64,000 nt of DNA from NCBI RefSeq assembly GCF_001469165.1, contig NZ_JABX01000010.1:1-64000 (forward strand). The letters are read 5' to 3'. Below, one piece after another: positions 51,888 to 59,819 of this stretch. Numbering within the stretch: the stretch's first letter is position 1; every line of letters starts with the position of its first letter. The notes beneath the pieces are model-generated. The model worked only from the letters and a program-made list of their open reading frames with translations. It made no database searches and was not told where the DNA came from. Source of the stretch: Thiohalocapsa sp. ML1. GTDB taxonomy: Bacteria; Pseudomonadota; Gammaproteobacteria; Chromatiales; Chromatiaceae. The translations under genes were made by a program, and so were the position numbers.

Positions 51888-52341
51888 AAGATGGAATGAC
51901 GAAGTTTATGCGTTCGTAATCCGCCGGTTGCGTAGCAGATGTCGAATGAACCGACCGTCATCCGCTGCGCCGTAAACTCAACATGTTACGGGCCGCCGTG
52001 CCGCACCGCCCGCCGGGACGACGCCGGGCAGGCTCGCAGCTTCGACCATGGGGTCAGACTCGAAACCTTTGTAAAGGCGGGATAAAGCGGATTCTCGGTC
52101 AGGCACTATCGACTTCGACGCCGCTTGAGCCGAAATGCGGTTAGGGGTTGAGTTTCGATCTCGATCCCGATTTCGATCCTGATCTCGATCCTGATCTCGG
52201 CGGAGGGGCGCTGCTGAACCTGGGTTAGGACGACGATTGACCGAGCCGAGGGCGGCGCCCGGTACGCTTCTCACTCATGCCGATGCCGGGCCTGACCACT
52301 GGCGGCTCGGCCGCACGCAGCGGCCGCAACGGGGGTTCGTC
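51888..52341. other. 454-base gap with hexamer-period array
   Basis: Between the transposase remnant and the OPT transporter stop. It contains a GGGGTCAGACTCGA motif near 52052, often seen in dispersed intergenic repeats, and a hexamer-period array at 52153-52199 (TTCGATCTCGATCCCGATTT and similar). No gene is supported. Confidence 0.5.
52153..52199. repeat. Hexamer-period array (GATCTC, GATTTC, GATCCT)
   Basis: About eight six-base units of the GAT-x-x-C type. This is the rightmost of the eight sites with this kind of sequence. Confidence 0.7.
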
Positions 52342-54087
52342 CTAGCCCGCCCCCAGAATCCCGAACAGCGCCGCCGCCACGCCGGTGAGACTCTCGCCAG
52401 CGATGAGTCCGGAGGCCGCGGCAATGGTGAAGCGCTGAGCCAGCGTGGGTCGAAAGCGATGCAGCAGCAGCGCCATCAGGCTGCCGGCGAACATGGTGAT
52501 GGCGAGCGACGCCGGGATCACCATTGCGAGCCCGACGGCGGGCATGCTCGGCAGCCATGCGGGACCCCGATAGTGCTCGATGAGCGCAGCACCCGTGCCG
52601 ACGGCGGCGCTGGCGGCGACGGCCAGCAGCGCACTCTCCGGAATGGCGCCGAGGCCGCCGGCCAGCGTCTCCGCGACGGCCTTCCAAGTCGCCACCGCCG
52701 GTGCCGGCCATTGCTCGGTGATGAGCATGGCGCCCGGGTCCGGGATCAGTTTGAGATAGACCCAGGTGCCGACCAAGCTGCCGGTCAGGATGCCGAAGAA
52801 CTGCGCCACCACCTGCGCCCGCGGCGGGGCCTTCACCGCAAGCCCGGCCTTGAAGTCGTTCAACAGGTCCGCGCTCTGGCCGGCCGCGCCGCCGGCGACG
52901 TTGGCGCCCATCAGGTTCTCGGTGGTCTGCCCCGGCGCCATGACGCCGGTGGCGAGCTGCGAGACCTTGCCGATAGCGCCGATGGGCGGGATGCCTGTCT
53001 CGCCCACCACGCGCGAGGCCACCATGGCCAGCAGGAAGGCGATGGGCACGGCGACGCAGGCAATGAGCCAATGGATATCGAAGATCGCGATCTGCGCGAC
53101 GACGACAAGTGCGCTCGCCACCGCAAGACCGACGATGCGCTGCCACCGCGCCCCCGGCCCGTCGCCGGTCGCCGGCAGCGTCTGCGCCGCCGTGCGCCGT
53201 TCCACGGCACCGCGCAGCACAAACCGGGTCAGCGCCGAGAAGACCATCAGCGCGACACCCGGCCACAGCAGCCACTCGATCATCTCCGGAAACCAGCTCG
53301 CGCCCGGGTCGTCCGCCCCGGCAGCGATGAAGCCGACCGCGAGCCCCCAAGGCCCGATCAGCCCCCAGGACAGGACGGCGCCCAACAGCAGCGACACGCC
53401 GGCGCGGAACCCGATGATGGCGCCGAAGCCGAGCAGCAAAGGCGACGGGTCGAGCGACAACGTGAGGTTCTTCGCGCTGATCCCGCCCGCGCCCGCGAGC
53501 GCGCCGGTTGCCGGCAGGCTGAAGCCGAGGCCCGGCCGCGGCAGCGCGAGCCAGGCGCTGTCCAGCCACTTGAGGAGCCCGGCGATGAGGCCCGCCGAGA
53601 GCAGCACGCGCAGCTTCAGCGCCGCCTCCCGTCCCTCGGCGAAGACCTCCCGCAACGCCTCCGCCGTCGCCGCGCCGGTCGGAAAGGCGAGCCCGGAGCG
53701 CAGCAGCAGCGACTCGCGCAGGTACCAGGCCACCCAAATGCCGAGAAAGCTCACCGAGAACACCCAGACCACCAGCGCCGGCGCCGGCAGGTTGCCGCCC
53801 GAGAGCATGGCCAGCGCCGGAATCGGCGCCACGAGGCCGCCCGAAATGATGTTGGCCGACGACGACGCCGTGGTCTGCGCGATGTTGCCCTCGCCGGGCG
53901 CCAGCGCGGCGCTGCCAGTCCAACGCGCGAGCAGCGCCCAGCAGCCGGTGATGGCGAGCAGCGCGATGATGGAGATGTTGAAGGTCCAGCCGATCTTGAG
54001 GCCGGAGTAGACGTTGCACGGCGTCAGCAACGCGCCGATCAGGATGCCCGACAGCAGTGCGCGTCCGGACAGGTGAGGTTCATTCAC
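52342..54087 (-). CDS. OPT family oligopeptide/metal-chelate transporter
   Basis: A protein of about 581 residues with 14 or more membrane segments. The OPT family pattern is visible: LLSGILIGALLTPCNVYSGL, NISIIALLAITGCWAL, NIAQTTASSSANIISGGLVA, SFLGIWVAWYLRESLLLRSG, FPTGAATAEALREVF, and later ENLMGANVAGGAAGQSADLL. Family members import oligopeptides or metal-siderophore complexes; the substrate here is unknown. A GTG at 54087 is preferred because AAAGGAG lies six bases upstream. An ATG at 54105 (MPKEQR) is the alternative. It is divergent from the small unknown gene at 54349. Confidence 0.83.
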   Translation of the reverse strand: MNEPHLSGRALLSGILIGALLTPCNVYSGLKIGWTFNISIIALLAITGCWALLARWTGSAALAPGEGNIAQTTASSSANIISGGLVAPIPALAMLSGGNLPAPALVVWVFSVSFLGIWVAWYLRESLLLRSGLAFPTGAATAEALREVFAEGREAALKLRVLLSAGLIAGLLKWLDSAWLALPRPGLGFSLPATGALAGAGGISAKNLTLSLDPSPLLLGFGAIIGFRAGVSLLLGAVLSWGLIGPWGLAVGFIAAGADDPGASWFPEMIEWLLWPGVALMVFSALTRFVLRGAVERRTAAQTLPATGDGPGARWQRIVGLAVASALVVVAQIAIFDIHWLIACVAVPIAFLLAMVASRVVGETGIPPIGAIGKVSQLATGVMAPGQTTENLMGANVAGGAAGQSADLLNDFKAGLAVKAPPRAQVVAQFFGILTGSLVGTWVYLKLIPDPGAMLITEQWPAPAVATWKAVAETLAGGLGAIPESALLAVAASAAVGTGAALIEHYRGPAWLPSMPAVGLAMVIPASLAITMFAGSLMALLLHRFRPTLAQRFTIAAASGLIAGESLTGVAAALFGILGAG

Positions 54088-54348
54088 GCGTTGCTCCTTT
54101 GGCATGATTTGCAGGTGTGGCGCGGCGCGCCCCGGCCGGCGCCGGGCCTGATCCCACCGGTTGGTCCGGCCGGTCGCCGCGGGTCTCGCTCCCGCGGGTC
54201 GAGGAGAGCCCGCGGCCCTCGGCACCGGCACCGAGCGGCGCCCGGCGGCAGACAAGCGGACGCCGCGCAACAGCCGCTCGCGCCGCGCCGGATTACACTG
54301 TCCCGGGCGCAGACCTGGTGCGCCCTACCCCAACCCCTGGAGGTCCAA

Positions 54349-54774
54349 ATGAACTGGAAAGAGCAGCTCGACAAGGCCATCGAATCCGTGAAGCAGGCCG
54401 CAGACAGTGAGAAGGCGCGGGAGATTGCGGCCAAGGCCAAGTCCACGGCCTCGGGCCTGATGGACAAGGTCCGCAGCGGCGCCATCGGCACGGCGACGTC
54501 CTTTGTCGAGGCAAACCGCGACCCGTCGTCGTTGCAGATTCACTTCCTCCACGCGCACTTGACCATTTTGTCGCCGTCCGAGGGCATCGCGATAACCCGC
54601 CCGGACGCGGCGACGCTGGTGATCTCGGACGGTCAGGAAAACGGCCTCGTCATCAATGCCGCCGCTGATCCGGCGTTCGTCGTGGAGCAGATCGGCACCG
54701 TCAACCAGTTGTCCGGCAATACCTTTGATCTGGGCGCCGAGGACAACGTCAACGTCGTCGTGACGAGGTTCTGA
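54349..54774 (+). CDS. Hypothetical protein with amphipathic N-terminal helix
   Basis: A 141-residue protein, no signal peptide. The first 50 residues are a charged amphipathic helix (QLDKAIESVKQAADSEKARE, AAKAKSTASGLMDKV). The last 80 are beta-rich (ITRPDAATLVISDGQENGLV, NTFDLGAEDNVNVVVTRF). The ATG at 54349 follows a strong GGAGGT. No known family was recognised. It is between the divergent OPT transporter and the convergent amidase-like gene, so it is probably monocistronic. Confidence 0.7.
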   Translation: MNWKEQLDKAIESVKQAADSEKAREIAAKAKSTASGLMDKVRSGAIGTATSFVEANRDPSSLQIHFLHAHLTILSPSEGIAITRPDAATLVISDGQENGLVINAAADPAFVVEQIGTVNQLSGNTFDLGAEDNVNVVVTRF

Positions 54775-54795
54775 GGCCGCAGCAGTCCGGGGGGG

Positions 54796-56466
54796 TCAGT
54801 CCTCCTCGGGCAGCGTCTCCAGCACCGGCGGCGGGGCATCCGGGATCTCCGGCGCCCGCCGCACCTTAGCCACCTGCTCGAAGGCGTGCCCGAGCGCCAG
54901 CAGGCGCGCCTCGCTGAACGCAGGACCGACCAAGGAGACCCCGAGCGGCAGCCCCTCCTCGGTGAAGCCCATGGGCAACGTCAGCTCCGGCAGGCCGGCG
55001 ATGGAGGCGAGGTAGGCCGGCTGATAGGGGTCTCGGTCCGCGGCGCAGTGGTAGCTCTCGTCGTAGTCGAGCAGCAGTGAAGACGCCGGACAGAGCATGG
55101 TCGGCAGCACCAGCGCGTCCAGTTCGTGCTCGGTGAATAGCGCCGTCACGGCGGTACGGGCTGCCGGCAACCGGCGCGACAGGATGTCCAGGTAATCGAG
55201 GTCCGCGAGCCCCGGGCTGCGCAGCGCGCGGCGGTAGGCGTCGAGCCGCCCCGGAGGCGTCGGCGTCGGCGAGCCGGCGATCAGCGGCGAGGCGCTCATG
55301 CGCAAGAGCTCCGCGAGCGAATGCGGCATGCCCTGTTCGGTATGCAGCAGGTAGGCGTTCACCTGGTCGCGAAACTCCGTCTCGATGAGGCGCTCCAGCA
55401 CCAGCTCCCAGCCGTCGAGCACCACATCCGGCAGCTTCACGTCGAGCAGCTCGGCGCCTTGCGCGCGGAGCAGATCCAGGGCGGCCGTGAAGGCGGCATC
55501 CACCTCTTTGTGCGCGCCCCCATAGGCGCGCGCAACGCCGAGCCGGACGCCGTCGAGGGTCGCCTCCGCGAGCCCCGCGGTATAGTCGGCCGGCCGGTCC
55601 GGCGGGTCCGCGGTGCGCGGGTCGCTCGGGTCCTCGGCAGCAATCACGTTCAACAGCAGCGCCGCATCGCGCACGCTGCGCGCGAGCGGCCCCGTTACCT
55701 CGATGCTGAGCGCCGTCGGCAACAGGCCGGAGCGGCTGGTCAGGCCGAGCGTCGGCTTCAGCCCGACGACGGCCGACACGGCCGCCGGGCCGCGCAGGCT
55801 GCCGGCCGTGTCGGTGCCCACCGCGAGCATGCCCAGGTTCGCCGCCAGCGCCGCCGCGTCGGCGGCGCTCGACGGCGCCCGGCGGAGGTTGTACGGGTTG
55901 CGGCTCTGCCCCGCCGCGGAACTGTAGCTGAAGCGCCCGAGGGGCAGTGTCAGCTCGCTCATGTTCGCCTTCGCCAGGATCACCGCGCCCGCCTCGCGCA
56001 GGCGCTGCACGACAAAGGCATCGCGCAGCGGCTCGTGCCCGCGCAGCGCCGCGGCACCGGCGGTGGTGGGCAGATCCAGCGTGCTCAGGTTGTCGCGGAT
56101 GATGACCGGGATGCCGTGCAGCGGCCCGCGCGGGCCGGACTCGGCGCGCTCGGCATCGAGCGCGGCGGCGTCCGCCGCGGCCTGCTCGTTCACGGCGATC
56201 AGCGTATTGAGCCGCGGCCCGCGCCGATCCAGGGTCTTGATGCGCTCGAGGTAGGCGCGGGTCAAGGCCTCTGCCGTCAGCGTACCGGCGGCGAAGGCGG
56301 TCTGCACATCGGCCAGGTCGGCCTCGATGAGCTCGAACGGCGCGTCGCTCGGCGGCAGTGCATCGGCGCGCGCGACGGCTGCGCCGAGGCAGATGGCGAG
56401 GCAGATGGCGAGGCACGAGACGACGAGCAGGCGCAGGTGCACTGCGCCCTGCTTGGTGTTGTTCAT
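54796..56466 (-). CDS. Amidase-signature family protein with altered catalytic residues
   Basis: A 556-residue exported protein (signal LLVVSCLAICLAICLGAAVA, residues about 13-32). The amidase-signature fold is clear: LHGIPVIIRDN, LDLPTTAGAAAL, ANMSELT, AVGTDTAGSLRGPAAVSA, VVGLKPTLGLTSRSG. In active members the first block has a catalytic lysine (V-x-x-KDN); here it is Arg124. The glycine-serine loop, normally GGSSGGS, is APSSAAD (Ser199/Ser200 kept, glycines and last serine lost). The nucleophile Ser223 is present. The protein may be inactive or altered in chemistry. The ATG at 56466 has AGGGGA upstream. Confidence 0.85.
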   Translation of the reverse strand: MNNTKQGAVHLRLLVVSCLAICLAICLGAAVARADALPPSDAPFELIEADLADVQTAFAAGTLTAEALTRAYLERIKTLDRRGPRLNTLIAVNEQAAADAAALDAERAESGPRGPLHGIPVIIRDNLSTLDLPTTAGAAALRGHEPLRDAFVVQRLREAGAVILAKANMSELTLPLGRFSYSSAAGQSRNPYNLRRAPSSAADAAALAANLGMLAVGTDTAGSLRGPAAVSAVVGLKPTLGLTSRSGLLPTALSIEVTGPLARSVRDAALLLNVIAAEDPSDPRTADPPDRPADYTAGLAEATLDGVRLGVARAYGGAHKEVDAAFTAALDLLRAQGAELLDVKLPDVVLDGWELVLERLIETEFRDQVNAYLLHTEQGMPHSLAELLRMSASPLIAGSPTPTPPGRLDAYRRALRSPGLADLDYLDILSRRLPAARTAVTALFTEHELDALVLPTMLCPASSLLLDYDESYHCAADRDPYQPAYLASIAGLPELTLPMGFTEEGLPLGVSLVGPAFSEARLLALGHAFEQVAKVRRAPEIPDAPPPVLETLPEED

Positions 56467-56566
56467 GTTGTGATTCCCCTAGCGTGGCGGCCAGAGGATA
56501 CAGAAAGAGTGCTCGCAAGGCTGCCACGGCGGCGCGCGATCGCCGTCCGCCAAGCCTGTCGGTGCG

Positions 56567-57076
56567 TCAGCGATCGGGCAAGAAGGCCTGCAGCGACAGG
56601 CCGTCGGGTGGCGTCAGCGCCGGCCCCAGTTGGTGCAGCAGCAGCACCGACAGCGCGAGCACCAGCGCGAGCCCGAGCACCCGGCGTAACTGATGGTTGA
56701 GCCATGCGGCGCGCTCCGCGTTGCCCTGTTCGAGCGCGACGATTGACTGCACATAGAGCCCAAACTGCGCGATCAGAAAGATGAGCGTGAACAGCGCGGC
56801 GAGGCCCGCAGCAATGCCGCTGTAGGCCGGCAGCTTGCCGTCCAGGGTCACGACATCGTAGAGCGCCGTGAGCCACAGCACGCCGAGCCCAAGCCAGCCC
56901 CAAAAGAACAATCGCCCGAAGCTCGCCTTGCGCAAGCCGAGGCGCACGCGCGGCGAGCGCACCCGGCTGATGGCGGGAAGCTGGACGAACAGCATGAAAA
57001 AGAGCCCGCCCAGCAGCACGAGGTTCGCGACCTCGCGAGCGGCAACGACGGCGGCATGAATCAGGTTCGGTGGCAT
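56567..57076 (-). CDS. Multi-pass membrane protein, CopD-like
   Basis: A 169-residue protein with four hydrophobic helices: NLVLLGGLFFMLFVQLPAI, FFWGWLGLGVLWLTALYDVV, GIAAGLAALFTLIFLIAQFG and VLGLALVLALSVLLLHQLGP. The layout and the conserved-looking histidine and arginine positions resemble copper-resistance D (CopD)-type or DUF-type membrane proteins, but identity is weak. The start MPPNLIHAAVVAAREVANLV at 57076 is more likely than upstream starts, which give a non-protein-like extension. Function unknown. Confidence 0.6.
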   Translation of the reverse strand: MPPNLIHAAVVAAREVANLVLLGGLFFMLFVQLPAISRVRSPRVRLGLRKASFGRLFFWGWLGLGVLWLTALYDVVTLDGKLPAYSGIAAGLAALFTLIFLIAQFGLYVQSIVALEQGNAERAAWLNHQLRRVLGLALVLALSVLLLHQLGPALTPPDGLSLQAFLPDR

Positions 57077-57183
57077 CGCCGGGAGCTGCGGCCAGTGGTC
57101 TTCGGGCCCCAGTAGCCTAGCATCAGTGCAACCAGCGTGGGCTTGCGAGCGACTACCGACCATGCGTCGCCGCCGACAGGACC

Positions 57184-58545
57184 TCACACCGCCGCCGTCA
57201 GCAGACCGTAGCGCGCCTCCGGCCAGGGCAGCGGCAGGCGCACCTCCCAGCCGTCGCCGGGGGCCACATCCCGCGCCGCGCCATCCGGACCCAGCATGCG
57301 CTTGATGCGGGGCCAAAGGCTCCCCTGCGGCGTCAGCAGCTCCAGGTCGTCGCGCAGCGTGAAGCGGTTGCGGACCGCCACCCTCACCAGTCCGGTCGCG
57401 GCGTCCGGCCCCAGCACCTCGCCCACAAAGACGCGCTTGTGGTTGCGCGACGCCCCATCGGCGTAGTTCTGCATTGCCGCCGGCGCATGGCGGCGGTAGA
57501 AGCCCTCCGTGTAGCCGCGGTTCGCGAGGCCGTCCAGCTCGTCCAGCAGCTCGGTGCGGAAGGGGCGGCCGGCGACGGCATCGTCGATGGCCTCGCGATA
57601 GACCCGCGTCGTGCGCGCCGCGTAGTAATGGGACTTGGTGCGTCCCTCGATCTTGAGGCAGTCGATGCCCATCGCCACCAGCGCCGCCACGAGCTGCACC
57701 GCGCGCAGGTCCTTCGCGTTCAGGATGTAGGTGCCCTGCTCATCCTCAAACACCGGCATGTACTCGCCGGGCCGACGGGCCTCTTCCAAGAGCCAGATCT
57801 CGTCGGCGGCCGGGTGGCGGGCGTCTGGCGCCGCCGGCTCGGCTTGCAGCAGATCCTGCGCAGCGATGGGCGCAGGCGCGGGCGCCTCGTCGCCGGCGGC
57901 CGTCGGCGCGGCGAGCCGGTACTCCCAGCGGCAGGCGTTGGTGCAGGTGCCCTGGTTCGCGTCGCGATGGTTGAAATAGCCGGACAAGAGACAGCGCCCG
58001 GAGTAGGCAATGCAGAGCGCGCCGTGCACGAAGACCTCCAGCTCCATGTCCGGACAGGCGCTGCGGATCTCATGGATCTCCTCCAGCGACAGCTCCCGCG
58101 ACAGGATGACGCGCGTGACGCCCTGCTGCTGCCAGAAGCGCACGCCGGCGGCGTTGGTGGTGTTGGCCTGCACCGACAGGTGCACGGCCAAGTCCGGCCA
58201 CTGCTCGCGCACGAGCAGGATCAGGCCGGGGTCCGCCATGATCAGCGCATCCGGCCCGAGCGCCACCACCGGCGCCATGTCGTCGAGAAAGGTCTTGAGC
58301 TTGGCGCCGTGCGGCAGCGCATTGGCGGCCAGATAGAAACGCCGCCCCAGCGCCTGCGTCTCCGCAATGCCGGTGGCGAGGTTGGCGAGGTCGAAGTCGT
58401 TGTTGCGCACGCGCAGGCTGTAGCGCGGCACGCCGGCGTAGACGGCGTCGGCGCCGTAGGCCAGCGCATAGCGAAGGTTTCGGAGCGTGCCGGCCGGCGC
58501 GAGCAGCTCCGGCCGCCGGCCGGCCGGCGCGGCGCCGGCGGTCAC
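57184..58545 (-). CDS. trhP: Peptidase U32-type tRNA hydroxylation protein
   Basis: A 453-residue U32-family protein of the YegQ/TrhP type, which uses prephenate in hydroxylating U34 of tRNAs toward 5-oxyacetyluridine. Seen: RPELLAPAGTLRNLRYALAY, GADAVYAGVPRYSLRVRNND, HLSVQANTTNAAGVRFWQQQ, LSRELSLEEI, LEVFVHGALCIAYSGRCLLS, NQGTCTNACRWEY and LKIEGRTKSHYYAA. The four cysteines in the latter part of that list fit an iron-sulfur or structural site. The start is GTG at 58545, which overlaps the TGA of the ChaN gene as GTGA, so the two are coupled. Relative to E. coli YegQ there is an insertion of about 30 Ala/Pro/Glu residues at about 215-250. Confidence 0.88.
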   Translation of the reverse strand: MTAGAAPAGRRPELLAPAGTLRNLRYALAYGADAVYAGVPRYSLRVRNNDFDLANLATGIAETQALGRRFYLAANALPHGAKLKTFLDDMAPVVALGPDALIMADPGLILLVREQWPDLAVHLSVQANTTNAAGVRFWQQQGVTRVILSRELSLEEIHEIRSACPDMELEVFVHGALCIAYSGRCLLSGYFNHRDANQGTCTNACRWEYRLAAPTAAGDEAPAPAPIAAQDLLQAEPAAPDARHPAADEIWLLEEARRPGEYMPVFEDEQGTYILNAKDLRAVQLVAALVAMGIDCLKIEGRTKSHYYAARTTRVYREAIDDAVAGRPFRTELLDELDGLANRGYTEGFYRRHAPAAMQNYADGASRNHKRVFVGEVLGPDAATGLVRVAVRNRFTLRDDLELLTPQGSLWPRIKRMLGPDGAARDVAPGDGWEVRLPLPWPEARYGLLTAAV

Positions 58546-59699
58546 TGCAGTTGCACGTCGAAGGTGAGTCGCTCCGCACCGCCCATGAGCTTCTTGCGCA
58601 GCACCGCCACCGACAGCGTCTGGCCCGGGCGGCTGTCCATCAGCGCGATGCGGATGTCCGCATAGCCGTCGATGGCGCGGTCACCGACGCTGACGATGCG
58701 ATCGCCCTCCTCGACGCCCGCGGCCTTCGCGCCGCTGTCCTCGCTGAAGCCCTGCACGCCGATGCCCTCGCCGTCGGACTCGGTGTCCAGCATCACGCCG
58801 AGCAGGCCGCTGGCCGGCAGCTCCACGCGCCGCGGGTAGAGAATGAAGTCCGCCAGCTCCGGATCGAACGGGCGCATGCTACCGCTGACGACGGTGGCCG
58901 CGGGCACGTCGATGCGCCGCGCCACGCGCCGCGGGATGCCCTGGCCGTACTCGACGTGCCCGCTGCCGGCCAGCACCACCAGCGTCTTGTCAGGGTGCGT
59001 CCTCAGGTACTCCGCGGCGCGCTCGGCCATGCCCTCGTCCCACAGGAGCTGCACCTCCAGAAAGTGCTCGAAGCTCGCATCGTCGCCCTTCGGGTGCATC
59101 GCAAACACGGCCTCGATGCGCTGCCGATAGGTGTCGTCGTCGCGATCGAGCTGCGCCGGAATCTTGGCCGCGTCGGCGGCCGACAGCGACGCGATACCGC
59201 CGTCGCCCACCTGGTCGGTGATCTCCTTCGGCACGTTCAGCGCTATGACCGGGATGCCGTGCTCGCGCGCGAAGCGCAGCAGCGGGCGATACAGCCGATA
59301 GTCGAAGCGCCAGCGCTCGAAGTACTCGGTCTGCTTCAGAAAGTCCGCCTCCCCGAGCGTGCCCGCGACGAAGGCATCCAACACCGGCTGGAACGGCTGC
59401 TGGAAGAATTCCATGCCGATGGCGAGATGTCGCCCGCGCGCCTTGAGCCCGCGGAGGATGCCGAGCTGGTTCAGGTGGTCTTCGTAGCGATCGTGGGACT
59501 CGCCGATGTAGATCACGCGCTTGTCGGCGAGGATGTCAAGCAGCGCATCGAGCCCGCGGACGTTGGCGGTATCGATGACCGCGGTGGCGGTGTCGTGGAT
59601 CTCATCCTGGCCGGGCAGCAGCGCGGCCCCCGCGGCGAGCGCGGTGCTGGCGCATGCCCAGACCAGGAAGCTGACGAAAATGACGAAGCGCTTGCTCAT
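58542..59699 (-). CDS. ChaN-family heme-binding-like protein with C-terminal PDZ domain
   Basis: A 385-residue exported protein (signal SFLVWACASTALA to about residue 22). Residues about 50-275 match the ChaN/PhuW family: RVIYIGESHDRYEDHLNQLG, AIGMEFFQQPFQPVLDAFV, HGIPVIALNVPKEI and LVVLAGSGHVEYGQGIP. Family structures bind heme as dimers. Residues about 300-385 form a PDZ domain (GAKAAGVEEGDRIVSVGDRA, RPGQTLSVAVLR). The ATG at 59699 follows AGGTG. It overlaps the tRNA-hydroxylase gene by four bases and is divergent, at 120 bases, from the M1-like peptidase, which may share its promoter region. Confidence 0.87.
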   Translation of the reverse strand: MSKRFVIFVSFLVWACASTALAAGAALLPGQDEIHDTATAVIDTANVRGLDALLDILADKRVIYIGESHDRYEDHLNQLGILRGLKARGRHLAIGMEFFQQPFQPVLDAFVAGTLGEADFLKQTEYFERWRFDYRLYRPLLRFAREHGIPVIALNVPKEITDQVGDGGIASLSAADAAKIPAQLDRDDDTYRQRIEAVFAMHPKGDDASFEHFLEVQLLWDEGMAERAAEYLRTHPDKTLVVLAGSGHVEYGQGIPRRVARRIDVPAATVVSGSMRPFDPELADFILYPRRVELPASGLLGVMLDTESDGEGIGVQGFSEDSGAKAAGVEEGDRIVSVGDRAIDGYADIRIALMDSRPGQTLSVAVLRKKLMGGAERLTFDVQLQ

Positions 59700-59819
59700 G
59701 ACACCTGCTGTGATTGTGCGGCCGACGGGTCCATTATGGGGCTTCACTTGTGGAGCTTCACCTTGCCGGCGGAAGTCGTGCTGCGAGCCGGCCGGCCCCT
59801 TTCGGACCCTCCCACGGAC

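Noticed and set aside
52237-54348. Long upstream open frame ahead of the small gene at 54349
   Set aside because: It runs antisense to the OPT transporter; only the last 141 codons are protein-like and have a ribosome site at their own ATG.
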